This document shows, piece by piece, positions 45,079 through 56,852 of a stretch of DNA of 64,000 nt (the first letter of the stretch is position 1; the number at the start of each line of letters is the position of its first letter). The translations under genes and the position numbers were made by a program. The stretch comes from Staphylotrichum longicolle (taxonomy: Eukaryota > Ascomycota > Sordariomycetes > Sordariales > Chaetomiaceae). The notes beneath the pieces were generated by a model that worked only from the letters and a program-made list of their open reading frames with translations, was not told where the DNA came from and did not search any database. The stretch lies in NCBI GenBank assembly GCA_019096155.1, contig JAHCVI010000005.1, positions 3,583,398-3,647,397 of the forward strand. The letters are read 5' to 3'.

Positions 45079-46031
45079 GCTGAGGTATTTTCCATCAATG
45101 AGAGTAACAAGGTGAAGGAGCACTCTAGCTCAATGACCTAGTCATGGCATCAAAGTTCAAGGCGCTTGAGGGTCTGTTTTTTTCTTCCTGGCAAGGACCA
45201 GCTTACGCACACATTTTCTTTGTGTTTAGCCGAGCAAATAAGGTCACACAACAGGGTCACATTCAGGTTTGATCTGACGCGAATGTCCCGTCTTCGATGC
45301 AAGCTCGACTCAGATAGGCCTGCTCCGCGAGGCAGCCACTGGAAGTCAAGCGCGGACATCTGCTGAAATGGAAGTCCTTGTGTCCGTTGATACGGGTTCC
45401 CACTTTCGGATTTGTTGAGGATTAAACGTGTACAGCGATGTTAAAGTTGAATCTCGTTCTGTTTTATTATCGCTGTGCAAGCGTCCTGAGCTTCGTTTTA
45501 GAGACTCCTATCGCCGTTTGTGTAAGGTAACCTTGGGTATCTATGGTTGTGGAAGAGAAAGTCCATGTGCTCTTCGTCATCGTCCCTGCATGAGAATTAC
45601 CAGGTATCATTTCTCATGGACCTTGTCTCGGGTGCGTTTTTGGACGAGACCCTCCAAGACTTGAAATCACCCTGCCACATTGTCTGGTTAGCTCCCTGTA
45701 TCATACCTGTGCATACGTTACCGAGCCTCGAGTGTACAGTCGCATTGATGGTTTGCTCAACTTCGTCGAAGCATTGTTTGGTTTGGAGGCGTTTGGTACC
45801 CATCGACTGCGCCGCAGATTGGCGACTACAGGTGACTGGATACCACGGGAAGGAGGCAGGACTGTCTCTTGGCGACCTGCACTTGCGGTGACGCGTCTGT
45901 CAGCAGCTTGAACCCCGCTCTGCTGACCCCTCAATTCGCGCAAGGCTTGACCGAATCCTCCAACCGTCCTCTAGACACGACCTTGAGTAACGAAGGCGCA
46001 GAAGGGCCAATACGTCCCAGAGACGGTTACA
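45079..46031. other. Divergent promoter region
   Basis: About 950 bp between the AIF-like gene (-) and PI-PLC (+); no other gene seen. Confidence 0.6.
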
Positions 46032-47888
46032 ATGTCTCAGACTACACCGGCGGGACTTTCCTCACGCATGGCTCGGCTCAATCCTTTCAAGGCCAAGTCG
46101 AGGCGCGATGACGACGACGACGACGAGGATCAAGGCTTGGAGATTGACGGCAATACTGTCGCTGGTGGAGGCCACAGTGCTTTGCCAACCGACATCACCC
46201 AGCACCATCTGCGGGTCAGCCGAGCCCTCAAATCTTTTCTAGCCCACCAGGGCGTGTTGAGCGAAGACGATGCCCAAGGACTCCAGGCACTCCTCGACAA
46301 ACCAGTCATCTCGCCGCCTGCCCACCTGTTTGACAGATCGCACCCGCTGCCGGAGTATTTCATCAGCTCCAGTCACAATACATATTTGATGGCTCATCAG
46401 CTCTTTGGCACATCGTCTGCTGGAGCATATGAGACCACACTGAGGGCAGGGGCACGGTGCATTGAGATTGACGCTTGGTAAGCGTGTTGCAAGCCGTTCT
46501 GTTTTCTGCTCTCCGAGGCGCACCCCGGTGACAGTGACTAGACCGTTCTGCTGACACGCAGTTTAGGGACAATCCAGACGATAAGGAAGAACCCAAGGTG
46601 ACGCATGGATACACACTCGTGTCAAACATCCCCTTTCGAGCAGTGTGCGAAACCATACGCGATGCCGTGGATCGCGAGGCTGCAGAACCCGTTATCATGG
46701 GATACGCTCCGGCCCCGATCTTGGTTTCGTTGGAGAATCACTGTGACAGGGATGGTCAACTCCGCCTTGTTCAAATCATGAAGGAGGTATGGGGCGACGC
46801 TTGCTCAGCGCGCCAGTCCGCAAAAAGGGCCACGAAGAACAAAAGGCGGTGCGGTTGGATGAGCTGGGCTCCAAGATTGCCGTCATTGTCGAGTACCACC
46901 TTCCTGACGAGGTGGAGACTCAAGCAGCTCGTCCAGTTCCAGCTCATCGAGTGATTCCGAGGAGGAGAGGCAAGCACGGGACGCGTACAAAGCAAAGAAG
47001 AAAGCGGCGCCACCGCCCATCATCGTCCCGGAACTGGCAGAGCTTGGTGTGTATGCGCAGTCGGTGAAACCCCGCGACGCTTCTTGGTACGTGGAGGGCA
47101 AGATCAAAGACGGGCCCCTGGAGCATCACTTGATCAATATCTCCGAGTCGGGTTTGGCGTCGCACACGGCGGAACATGCGGCAGAGATTGCGCGGCACAA
47201 CACTCACCATCTCATGCGTGTTTTCCCCAAGGGCACCCGGATCTCATCACGCAACCTCTCGCCCATCCCTTTCTGGGCTGTCGGTGCCCAGATCTGCGCG
47301 CTCAATTGGCAGACCTTTGGCGCAGGGATGCAGTTAAACGACGCGCTCTTTGCAGGCTCAGCTGGCTACGTCCTGAAGCCGGCATCCCTCCGTTCGGGCG
47401 GTAGCGGCACACCGATTCTGGACGCGCCCCGCAAAATCCTACGTCTCCAAGTGGCTGGGGCTAGTGACGTCCCCCTTCCCAAAGGCCGCGAGGTCAAAGA
47501 CCTGAAGCCATATCTGACGTGCACACTGCTCCAACCTGGAGGCGGTGCCGAGTTGATCAAGGCCAAGCGGAAGACGGCGGCATACCACCAGCGGAAGGTT
47601 GTGACTCTGCCTTTCCTTGGTTCGGTTGGAGGCAAAGGCGAGAACCCGGCAGAGACCGACCCGGTGTGGGACGAGACGCTTGAATGGGAATTCGAGGATA
47701 ACGAGCTGGTATTCTTGAGAATGTTTATCAAGAGCGACGATAGCTTCTCAAGCAACCCGATTTTGGCGGTTGCCGCGGTTCGGTTGTTATATGTTGAGCC
47801 GGGCTGGAGGTTTGTTCGCATGCTGGATTTGAAGGGCCACGAGACATCATGTTCGCTTCTTGTCAAGTTTGATATCCAGAATAGGTAG
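46032..47888 (+). pseudogene. Phosphatidylinositol-specific phospholipase C with two single-base frameshifts
   Basis: Exon 1 is 46032-46477 and exon 2 is 46567-47888 (89-bp intron, GTAAGC...TTTAG, phase 2). A complete PI-PLC is present: the X box with SSSHNTYLMAHQL (His 115) and CIEIDAWDN, the second catalytic His in VTHGYTL (162), and a Ser/Glu-rich X-Y linker. The Y box includes NLSPIPFWAVGAQICALNWQT, here split for length as SPIPFWAVGAQICALNWQT, and a C2 domain follows (LRLQVAGASDVPLPK, then PVWDETLEWEFEDNELVFLRM, in part). The frame breaks twice: after MKEVWGD at 46798/46799, and after LPDEVE at 46919/46920. Each needs one added base, and 1768 plus 2 gives 590 codons. Introns cannot explain either break (the available GT-AG pairs are under 31 bp). 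Both sites would be two-base runs shortened to one, so sequence error is also possible. An intact enzyme would cleave PIP2 at membranes. Confidence 0.85.
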
Positions 47889-48641
47889 GGTGAGTTCCGA
47901 GATGTCTATGGATCGATGAGAAACCGGGTCGCGGATTAAGGATGACAGGTTGTCTCTTCCCAAGACACACTCGCTCACTTCAGGCCCGGATTTATCTAGC
48001 AAGGGAGCTTCTTGTTCGAGGACAAGTGGAAGAGGTTTCTGCTGTCTAGAATAGAACCATATTCCCCTAGGGTGAAGCCTGGTCTCGGGCGTCGCAACCC
48101 CTCTGTTCTCGGTCTGGCTCAACTCCCGCTAGTCATCGCTCCAATAAACACAAGGACAAGGATTGCTTGGTGACGCCTTGCTGTGTTCATCTTTATTGCG
48201 AACATGGGCGCATTCCATTCGATCGTCAAGCTCCTCAATCATCCATCACAATGCGGACTGAAGCTGCTTGATCTCAGGCTCTGCGCCAGAGCGCGCCCGT
48301 AGCTCCACAGTATCTAGCTAAGTTTGGGCACTCGCTTTGTAGCATCAACAACTGCGAGAACTTACTTAGCTTAGTCTATCCCTCGTTATATAAACGAAAC
48401 GAGAAGCGATTTTGAACCGTTACGACGTTCGAGTGTACCAAATAACCCCCTTTTGCTTAGAGCTTAAGACGGGCCCAGGCCTAAAGGTCTCCCTCTCAAG
48501 GAACAGAAAGGTTATTTGTTGTTGCTAGGGTCAGAAGCTAATGTCAATTGAGTTGCGTGTCTCCGACGCCACACGGTAACACACAGCGGCCCATTCTGCG
48601 TAGGCAGTCTGTCTGTCGTAATCACCTCCAATTCATCGCTG
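47889..48641. other. Intergenic region
   Basis: About 750 bp. It includes a TTATATAAACG element near 48388 flanked by CTCG(T)T/AACGAG inverted bases. No gene was recognised. Confidence 0.5.
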
Positions 48642-50370
48642 TCAACCTGGCGCCCAGAACAGACCCCAAGGATCTACCTCCATTTTGATCTTCGAGAGCT
48701 GGGGATAGTTCTCGCCCCAAGAGCTGCGCTGCCAGCCAGGCTCCAGGATATCCGCCTCATTTAACCAGCTGCCACTGTCAGGGTCAAGCGGACCAGTTCA
48801 TTAATGCGAGCGCGCAGCTCAGCGTGCTCGGCGCGGAACTCGGCTGCGGCGCGGAACTCGGCTCGCGGAAGGACGTCGACGGAGTCATGCTTAAACGTGA
48901 TACAGTGGATTACCGTGTTGCCATCGCTGGGTTCACCGCCGATGTATTACCTAGATAAGGCATCCTGCCACACCGACATCTTTCCCTGGCTCACCGGCGA
49001 ACTGGTATTTTCTTTTCGGCCGTTTCCCGTGGTCTCTGGGTCAATGAGACATGGCTGGATGCGGTGGCCGCCGTAGACCGAGAGAACGCAGAGATGAGGT
49101 ACCACGTGACAACACGCGCGTACAGGCCGCCGGCAGAAGTCACACCCATGCCCTTCTGAGCATACGGAGGACATGTCGGGGGTTCGGGGTACGCCGACTG
49201 TTGGCCAGCCTCTGGAAGCACGGGCTGTCCGCAGGCTGCCCGTGCTGATCCTCTGGGATAGGAGGAGTCATTGTGCGGCTGGTGCGAGCCGGGCTGGAGT
49301 GGCGGATCGACTCCGCAACGACTGATGATTTACGCCGGGAGCCTACTACCGGGCTACGATAATGTTGCCCAAGGAGCTAAAGAGAAGATGTACAAATCAC
49401 TCATCTTTTCTGGCGGAAAGCCGGGAAGTGTGGTGGTGGTAACGAAGATGTAGGTGGCGTTTCCTTGGGGATTTACACCACCAAAGCCGAAACCACGAGC
49501 ATCGACGTTCTCCTTAGCGAAAGCAAGGTATACGCGGTAGGACTTCCAAAAAGCACTCGCCCCGGAGATATGAACTGGTGTAGAGGACGAATATCCCCGA
49601 CCACTTGGAATTTCCACCCGCCTAAGCCCTCAGCGCGGAGAGGAGTTCCTTGTTCTGGGTCAGGTCTGCCGTGAGAAAGCGGCCAACGTGGTTCAAGAAC
49701 AAGACCTGATCCGCTCGCAAGCCGTGCAAGGACGTTAAAGGTCCATGTCCACCGGCCAGCACCCAACAATCTCTGTTGCCAACTCTGGGGTCAAGGGATG
49801 TAACAATGGTAAAGTTATGAGCGTCTTCCATTGCGTTGAGTGCTTCCCATGCCTCAATACCGCACTGACCTTCCCGGCAGCCCCATTTCTCCTCGTCCAT
49901 GCTGTACCCGGGAAGGGAAGCCAACACCATTGAGAAGATGCGTCCATATGCGAAGGACTCCTCAGCCGGTGGACTTGGCAATGAAATCTTGCCCTGTGTT
50001 CCTTTGAATAGTCAGTCCTGGGCCTGAACAGCAGGGGGGATGGGGCAAGAAATCAGTCTCTCACCTGACCACAAGCCTTGGGTTCAGGTTCCGCGCAAAA
50101 TTGACGGCCGCCTGGATGTCTCGGTCCGAGTTTGCATTCACCACCTAGACGGGAAAGCCGCCTTGCGTGCATGTCCTCCCAGTCGTGTTAAGTAGCTGCA
50201 AACATGTGGCTCCTTCACCCCATGTTGTCAAAGAGGTGAGTGGGTCACTGAAAGAGAAGCGCATGGTGGTTAGGTATTGGCCGAGGAGATAGGCGCAGGT
50301 GCCCTGGTGGTACTCTGGGTGATTATGATAGCATGCAGCTCCTACTGGATGCGGTTTCAAGAGGTTGCCG
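48642..50370 (-). pseudogene. Decayed berberine-bridge-type FAD-linked oxidase
   Basis: Fragments of one BBE/PCMH oxidase occur in the correct order on the - strand but in different frames. The N-terminal part has LLKPHPVGAACYHN and GRTCTQGGFPV, where a TAG (50145-50147) replaces the Tyr expected before VVNANSDRDIQAAVNFARNL. Downstream come the FAD-region text VLAGGHGPLTSLHGLRADQV (49780s), the substrate-domain text NPQGNATYIFVTTTTLPGFPPEKM (about 49450, in part), and the C-terminal block PDSGSWLNEADILEPGWQ and DPWGLFWAPG ending at TGA 48642. In living members that block is PDSGAYLNEAD...DPWGLFYAP. The His/Cys FAD-attachment segment after NPRLVV is missing. Functional members are secreted or vacuolar oxidases of sugars, alcohols or alkaloid-like compounds, often in secondary-metabolite clusters. 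It is clearly non-functional. Confidence 0.85.
48829..48863 (+). repeat. 18-base tandem duplication within the FAD-oxidase relic
   Basis: CGGCGCGGAACTCGGCT occurs twice in direct tandem (starts 48829 and 48847). Multiple of three, so frame-neutral. Confidence 0.8.
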
Positions 50371-52107
50371 TCACGGTAGTGATGAGCTAGTCCAATGCTC
50401 GTTGCTTGGTCAGGTGGCATCCTGGTCAGGTGGCATCCTCGGGCTGCACGTTGTACTTGGGCACGTGGCATACCAAGGGCGCAAATGACACGTTCCCAAA
50501 TGAGACGATGAATTAAGCTCTGATATCCCGATCTGTCAGTTGCTTTGATTCGTAAGGAGAGTTGGCTGCTCCGTCTTGCCCAGTGAAGACTGAAAAGCAC
50601 GGGGCCCGAGCCCAATGAATCTGCATCGCGAGGGGATTTCGAACACTGCTTAGGGAACTTGGACGCCAAAGCTGGATTGTTTCAGCCAATTTGTGACAAG
50701 ACTCAGTTTATAAGCAAGTGCGTGTGATGCTGTGGAAGACGTAGTGCAATGTAATCATCTCACAAGGTCATCCAAGGTCGGAATCCTTCAGAACATTGGA
50801 CCCGATTGAGCAATACGCGCTGCCGACGGGCTTTGAGGAGTTCCGAAATGCTGTGATCAAATTCAGAGAAAGGTAGTTGTTGGATTTTGCCTGTATAACC
50901 GGCCGCGAAGTCGCTCGGATGCCGATATCCCCCCCTTCCATCGCTCGGCCTGTTGAGCGGGTGAGAATTCGCGGGCTGAAGCACGAGTCCGAGTTCCGAC
51001 TCCGAAACAGAACACTGCTCTTCCATTCGCCAAGTCCCTGACCATCGCTGCATTGGTTCTGTTGAACAAGTAAATGCTATACAGCCCTGGGTTTCCCCCA
51101 CACTACTCGCTCTAAAGCTTGTGACAGCACAAGGGAATCTGGCGACGATAACGAGAAGGGTGAAATCTCAATGCACCGGGGATTGAAGGGGCAATATATG
51201 TCTGTGCTTCAGCTTGGCTTGCTTGTGTACCCTGAATCTTGTTCCCATCGACTGCCGCACCGGTGCGGCTTGAGACGTAGTCACGTAATTAGCGAGCGTC
51301 CTTGGGTTGATTTGCCTAATGTGTTCGGATAATCACACCCTGAGAAGAGCTGGAAGTTTTTGCATTTCAGATGGCCGCTGGATCTTTACATTTTGGGGAG
51401 CCTTCACTTCACAAAGCGTAACCCATAGCAGGCTAGCAGCACCTACGACTCATCCGAGCTTGATTCAGCCTTCCACTCAGTGCCCTCGTACCAGCAGCAA
51501 ATGTGCATTGTGAACCATAAAAGCTAGGTACCTATAATTGAAAGAATTGCAGGCAAATTATGCTTCGCTCGAGTCAAACACAAAGTTCGTCTGGTCTTCC
51601 TGTAAGTCTCTAAGGCTATCTAATGACGGCATTTTCCGTGAGTTGGCCCAGCTCTCCAAATCAAACAGCCCAAAGATCCGATCGGGATTGCATTACCACA
51701 TCTACTTGTCGGGCGTACATGCCTTACCTGATTCGATTCATTGACCTCGAGTGACATGGGCCAACGACATGAAGCTTGATCTTAAATAGTCGTTCTATGA
51801 CCATCCATCCATTCGTTGTAGCGTCATACAATTGGAAACGCTTCAAGTCCTCTTACATTCGTGCACTTCCGATGAGAACAAGGTGGGGTTGTGAAGGCCG
51901 GGGTGAAGACCTTCTGACCTATCACATTGACGACGGGTATCACTGGGTGTCTCTGCTTGACCTGATGCTTGCTGAGTCTGCCAAGACTTTCCAAAAACAC
52001 CAATTTCCCCTCATCGTCCGCTCACCGCTCAATTCCACGGAACCCGGAGGCTTGAAACTACCTACCTCGCCCGCCAATGATAACTCTCCATGTCCGCCTA
52101 ACAAGAC
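50371..52107. other. Region upstream of the FAD-oxidase relic and of the HET gene
   Basis: The part just above 50370 contains further degraded text of the oxidase N-terminus with several stops, and a tandem 16-base duplication (50407-50438). From about 50700 on I see no gene. The last few hundred bases are the promoter of the HET gene. Confidence 0.45.
50407..50438 (+). repeat. 16-base perfect tandem duplication
   Basis: TGGTCAGGTGGCATCC occurs twice head-to-tail (50407-50422 and 50423-50438). Confidence 0.9.
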
Positions 52108-54099
52108 ATGCGGCTCATCAAAACAGACACACTAGAACTTGTCGAGTTTGTTGGGCGGGTGCCACCATATGTGATACTTTCGCACACTTGGGGGGTTGAC
52201 GAGGTGTCGTTTGAAGACTTGTCTCTCCTGCCCAAGGCTGCGCTTAAGAAAAAGGCCGGGTATTCGAAAATAATAGGCTGTTCCTCGCGAGCAGCAGCAG
52301 ATGGATATGAGTACATCTGGGTTGACACATGCTGGTATGGCTCCTGGGAGCTCCCGCTCGTGGATGCAAGCTGATCGATGCACCTTTGCAGCATCGACAA
52401 ATCGAGCAGCGCCGAGCTCTCCGAGGCCATCAACTCCATGTACCGATGGTATCAAGAAGCACACATTTGCTACGCCTACATGTCGGATGTCTCGCCAGAC
52501 GTGCCGCCCCAGGGGACAGATGCTGCCGCGTCGACGTCGTCTGCTCTGAAGAAGGGCACGAGCAGCGGCGAAGCCGTCCGGCCCGGTTTCCACACCATTC
52601 CGTCCATCCTGAGGGACTACGACAAACTGCCACGGACATTCGAGAACTCCAGGTGGTTCACCCGTGGCTGGACGCTTCAGGAGCTCATTGCCCCGCCCAT
52701 GGTCGAGTTTTATGCACACGACTGGCGAGAGATTGGCACCAAGTTCAGTCTTCGCAAAGTGATCAGCAAAGTGACCGGGATTGATATCCGGGTTCTGGAG
52801 GGTGCAGACCCTTCCACTTGCCACGTCGCCGAGCGTATGTCGTGGGCGGCAAACAGGGAGACGACGCGTGTCGAGGATGCCGCCTATTGCCTGTTGGGGA
52901 TCTTCAAGGTCCACATGCCGCTGATCTACGGCGAGGGACAGCGGGCTTTCTATCGCCTCCAGAAAGAGATTATGAAGACGACGGAGGATTACACCATGCT
53001 TGCGTGGGGGCTGTCCAAGTACTTGAGCAACAAGCATCACTGGAAGGGCGTCCAACGCAATCATCTCGGGGACCCTCGCCGCCCTCTTTCTGACAGCCCA
53101 AACGACTTTGAGCTTCATAACAGGACGGCTTGGACCTACTCTCGATTGATTGCCGACGAGAACAGCACCGTGTCTACTCAGACGTCCCCGTCCCTGGATG
53201 ACACACCTCCGTTGATAACAAGTCGAGGACTCCGTGTAACATTGCTTCTCAAGCCGAATACCCGGACCAGAGACATCCTCGCCTACATCAATTGCAAAAC
53301 TACAAAGCCGGGGGCTCCTCCAGAAGGACAGCCATCCCCCGTCTGTCTCGTGCTCCGCCGACAAGATGAGTCTAACATTTACTCTGGTTCAGACGATCCC
53401 AACGCGGCGTTCGAACTGCTGGATAGCGACAAGGTACTCGCTTCCTTCCAACGCAAGACCATCTACTTGTCGTTGGCCAGCTCAGACTCGGCTTTAGGTC
53501 AAAAACAAAACCACCGTATGGTTAGCCTGGAGAAGAATCTCTACATCTTGGAAAGACCCCACCCACTCCGTGCCGGGGAATCAGCGGTCGCATCACGGGC
53601 ACCTTGGAAGATCACGAGTTGCTTTTCCCACGCCATTGGTGGCGGAGCCGGGCACGCACATTTTGAGGTCCCCCGGAAGTTTACGGCCGCAACCCTCTTT
53701 AACCCCTTCGATCTTCCCCCCTCCACGGCCCGCTTGTTCGCCTTTGAGCAGCCGCTGGCGGGCAACGGGGCGTTTGGGATTGTGGTGGGCCACGGATGGT
53801 GCGATATCATTGCTCTCTCAGACGTGACATTCAGAGCCAAGTGGGGTACCCTGGTGCGAGATGGCCATTGGAACGAAGTTCTGGCCCTCAAGTTCATCAG
53901 CCATGTGGCCGCAAGATCCCAGGGACAGCGACTCGGCAGTGACGAGGATGAGGCGGCAGATCGCGTCTCAAAAAGGATCTCCAACTTTGCCGTTTCCGTC
54001 TCGTTGAAGAAAATTCGCCGGACAGATATCAACTGCGAGAGTGCCATCAAAATCTTGTGGTCCGTGGAGTGGGACGAGGCCGAGCAAGAAGCCGGATAG
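52108..54099 (+). CDS. HET-domain (heterokaryon incompatibility) protein
   Basis: Exons 52108-52334 and 52392-54099 (57-bp GTATGG...TTTGCAG intron, phase 2) encode 644 residues. The start at the first codons, MRLIKTDTLELVEF, is the standard opening of the HET-E/HET-D/HET-R-like subfamily. The three HET blocks are present: YVILSHTWG...EVSFEDL (about 21-40), YEYIWVDTCCIDKSSSAEL with EAINSMYRWY (68-100), and WFTRGWTLQELIAP followed by RVEDAAYCLLGIFKVHMPLIYGEG, in part DAAYCLLGIFKVHMPLIYG (about 170-265). There is no NACHT or WD40 C-terminal module. Instead a 350-residue domain of unknown function follows, as in many solo HET proteins. HET domains trigger regulated cell death after non-self recognition; several have TIR-like folds. 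The frame is intact, in contrast to its decayed neighbours. Confidence 0.93.
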
Positions 54100-54405
54100 C
54101 ACCATGTTTCCCGACTCGCCTGTCCCGTTGCAAAGCAACGAACCCCTGTGATGTATTAAGTCTAAGCAGAGGTTTCGGAGCGTAAGCTAGATAAATCTAA
54201 CACGATAACTATTGTCGGCACATCACGCGAAGATATGTCTGGTCAAAATGTGTTTGTTCTCTGTCCTCTAAGTGCTCCAGCATGTGACCGACACCGCTCC
54301 AGCACCGAAACGCCCATCACCGGGCATGCATTTGCTCCCCGATTCTTCCATACCATCCAAACGCCGTTTGTTGTAAATGTAAATACAGAATATAGCAAGG
54401 CCCAA
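54100..54405. other. Convergent spacer
   Basis: About 300 bp between the HET gene and the mini-gene; nothing recognised. Confidence 0.55.
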
Positions 54406-54682
54406 TCACCAGTTGAGGACGTTGTATATCGTCTTCCTCGGGTTCCCCTCGGATTCCACAAGCAACCTCTGGTCACGCCTTGCTCGCACGTCGGCCGTAT
54501 TTTGTTGTGAAAACATGCGGTTCATGGTGTCGGATTCCTTGCGAAGCTGTGTCCGGACGTAGGCGACGACTCCGGAGACTGGTTGCAAAGGCAGGTCAGA
54601 TCCGATTGTCCCGCGCTTCTTGTGGCAACACAGGAGAGACGGGCTTACCTGCGCCGACGACGACTATTCCCGGTAAAATCAT
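54406..54682 (-). CDS. 68-residue single-helix protein, unknown function (possibly mitochondrial)
   Basis: Two exons, 54682-54649 (ATG ATT TTA CCG GGA ...) and 54578-54406, join in phase 1 across a 70-bp GTAAGC...AACCAG intron. The product starts with a short hydrophobic helix (MILPGIVVVGAVSGVVAYVR), followed by a charged region (TQLRKESDTMNRMFSQQNTA) and ends in NPRKTIYNVLNW. The combination of a good start context, a well-formed intron and an uninterrupted highly charged tail argues for a real gene, and the text is reminiscent of conserved small fungal membrane proteins. I cannot name a family. The helix plus basic residues would suit a mitochondrial or ER membrane microprotein. It sits tail-to-tail with the HET gene. 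Confidence 0.65.
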
Positions 54683-55900
54683 GCTCGGCGCCGCCCTGTT
54701 GCTGCCGTCAGTTGACGCCTTTTGGGCAGGGTCTCAGGGGCAAGAGACACTACCTTGCCACTGGAGTCTTCAGCGCGCTTGGATGGACGCTGGCGGCGAG
54801 ACGCATGGTTGGGCGAAAAGGGGCCATTCGCGACATGGTTTTCTTGGCCGATTAGGTTTGAGAAGGGCGGAATGGGTTGACGTCGCTTCACAATGGTGCA
54901 ACTGGGCTTGGACTGGTGATCAACGGACTTGGGATCCCGGATCACCACTGGCATGGAATGGCCGGCGCCTCGCCTCTTAATCTACCATCCCAAGTGGCCG
55001 GGTTTTTGCCAAGACACATGTGCCTGGCCGTTTGCGTGTGCTGAGGGTTGTGTGATCTCGTCGTGAGATCGAGCGACTGTCGCGGCGCACTGCCACTGAA
55101 ACGAGCCTCATGGCGCCATAGTGGTGCGACGGCAGCACCCGTCTGGCTTGGGCCCCACCCTGATCTGCTCACCGTCCAAGACAAGCTGCTCACGCACAAC
55201 CAATGACGCTCGTTTTTCGTCTGCATCCAGCCGGGCCTGGAATCCAAAGACGTCGCCAAAGCAATCGCAGAGGGCAGGGAGGAGACGGAACAGGATCTCT
55301 TGGCGAGAAAAAACAGGAGAAAACAGTCGGCCGATGACAAGCTAGAAACCCTAACCCCCTGCCTTGGCGCGAGGTGAGAATGCCGTGGGTTGAGCTGGCA
55401 AGGCTGGTTGCGAAAGGTGCACTCTTGTATGATCCCACAGCAACAGGACCTCACATGAATCCAACCCGTGTCGGCGCCATGGTTTGTCACATCTGCCGGG
55501 CAACACTCTAACCCCGTCGCTCGGCAATGCGGGGAGAATTTTGCGCAATGCAGTGCGATTTGACCAAATTATATCGCAAGCCAAAAAGTTATGCCAAACA
55601 ATATGGATCGCAAATAACCTGTTGAGCAAGACCCTACAACCATGACTCCTTCTCCCGCCCGTCTTCCGCATACCATGCCACGCTTGTCTACCACTCATCG
55701 AAAGTAGCATTCATGAGATCTTTGGTTCGTTTCTTGCCCGTTATTTCAAGCGTGGCTCATACACCACACCAGTCTACGCGTTCATCGCATTCTACATGGC
55801 CGGCAAGACGAACTCGAGATTGCAAGCTATGACGATGCATGCAACATAGGTTAGGTACTGTTCAGTGATGGGAGCGTGAGTTCTCCATCCCATGATATAT
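54683..55900. other. Intergenic region with weak coding-like segment
   Basis: Around 55130-55380 the + strand reads VWLGPHPDLLTVQDKLLTHN, a TGA, then IQPGLESKDVAKAIAEGREE and DLLARKNRRKQSADDKLETL before a stop. This could be a relic, but I recognise no family. The remainder has no supported feature. Confidence 0.35.
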
Positions 55901-55935
55901 GGCTAAGCCATTCTGACACTGGGCTAGGACAGTTG

Positions 55936-56852
55936 GTGAGTGGGGGGCAAACTACACAATTGTCGAAACCCTGGACGAGCTCGCCAGCTGAGTGCAGCGT
56001 CAAGTCCGGGGGCGGCTGTTGTCATTCTCAAAGGCGCAATATCAGGAAAGGTGTTGGGTCAGGCAAGACGATTGTAGGAACACCCGGCAGCTGTAAGCAA
56101 ACAACTGAGATGGGAAGTTTATTACCACCGTTTGCTGACAACGTATGGCTTCAGCCCTGATTGGAGTTGCATTGCACCTTGATTCACCGAAGTCGCAATG
56201 TGATTTTGCGGAAACTCAAAGTTTCCCAAGTCTCCCCACCCCAGGGCGATGCTATCTCCATCGAGAACTCGAGGAGCATATGGTTGGACCACTGTGACTT
56301 GTCATTCACTCACTCCGATGTGTACGACGGCCACGCGTCTTTACTCAGCATAACTAGGGGTAGCGACTTGGTAACGGCAACCTCGACAGTTTTCCGAAAC
56401 CATCCCCAGGCAGTCCTTGTCGGGTTTTTAAGATGCCAACGGCGGCGAAGATCAGGGAAAACTCCATGTGACGTTGGCGAGGAACTACTTCCGAAACGTC
56501 GGCAGCGCCATCTCGTTCAGGTTTGCCACGGGGCATATCCGCAACTCCTATTTTGAGAATGCAACGGACGGGATTAACGCGAGAATGGGGGCCCGCGTTC
56601 TGGTTGAATCGAGCGTTTTGGAGGTGCCAGCACGAGCAGTGTTCAGCGGCGGCAGCATTGAGGCTGGGTATGCAACTGCGCAGGACGTCTTATTGGGGAA
56701 ACAGCTCCAACACAGCGCCACAAGCGAACATGACCGTCGACAGTCTACCGTACCCGTATGACTGGTACATTTGGGACAAGGACTGGGTCCGGGAGTCAGT
56801 CACACGCCAAGCCGGACCGACTCTGCAGTTTTTCCCAGCCACGTCAAGATAG
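55936..56852 (+). pseudogene. Decayed pectate lyase (polysaccharide lyase family 1)
   Basis: Ordered PL1 fragments in shifting + strand frames. They are GANYTIVETLDELAS followed by TGA, AVVILKGAISGK, and GSGKTIVGTPGS up to an intron (56094-56160, acceptor GCTTCAG). After it come SRNVILRKLKVSQVSPPQGD, SIWLDHCDLSF (the Ca2+/substrate strand of PL1) and HPQAVLVGF. A shift leads to DANGGEDQGKLHVTLARNYF, FRFATGHIRNSYFENATDGI and NARMGARVLVES, and another shift to SNTAPQ...DSLPYPYDWYIWDKDW and AGPTLQFF near the end. At least four frame changes and a stop make it non-functional. Living enzymes are secreted and cleave polygalacturonan by beta-elimination. The core blocks remain easily readable, so inactivation is fairly recent. 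Confidence 0.85.

Noticed and set aside
46787..46816. 22- to 30-base GT-AG pairs that might explain the PI-PLC frame break as an intron
   Set aside because: Too short for fungal splicing, and none restores the downstream frame.
52132..53364. 410-codon - strand frame
   Set aside because: Antisense to the HET gene; no family text and no start context.
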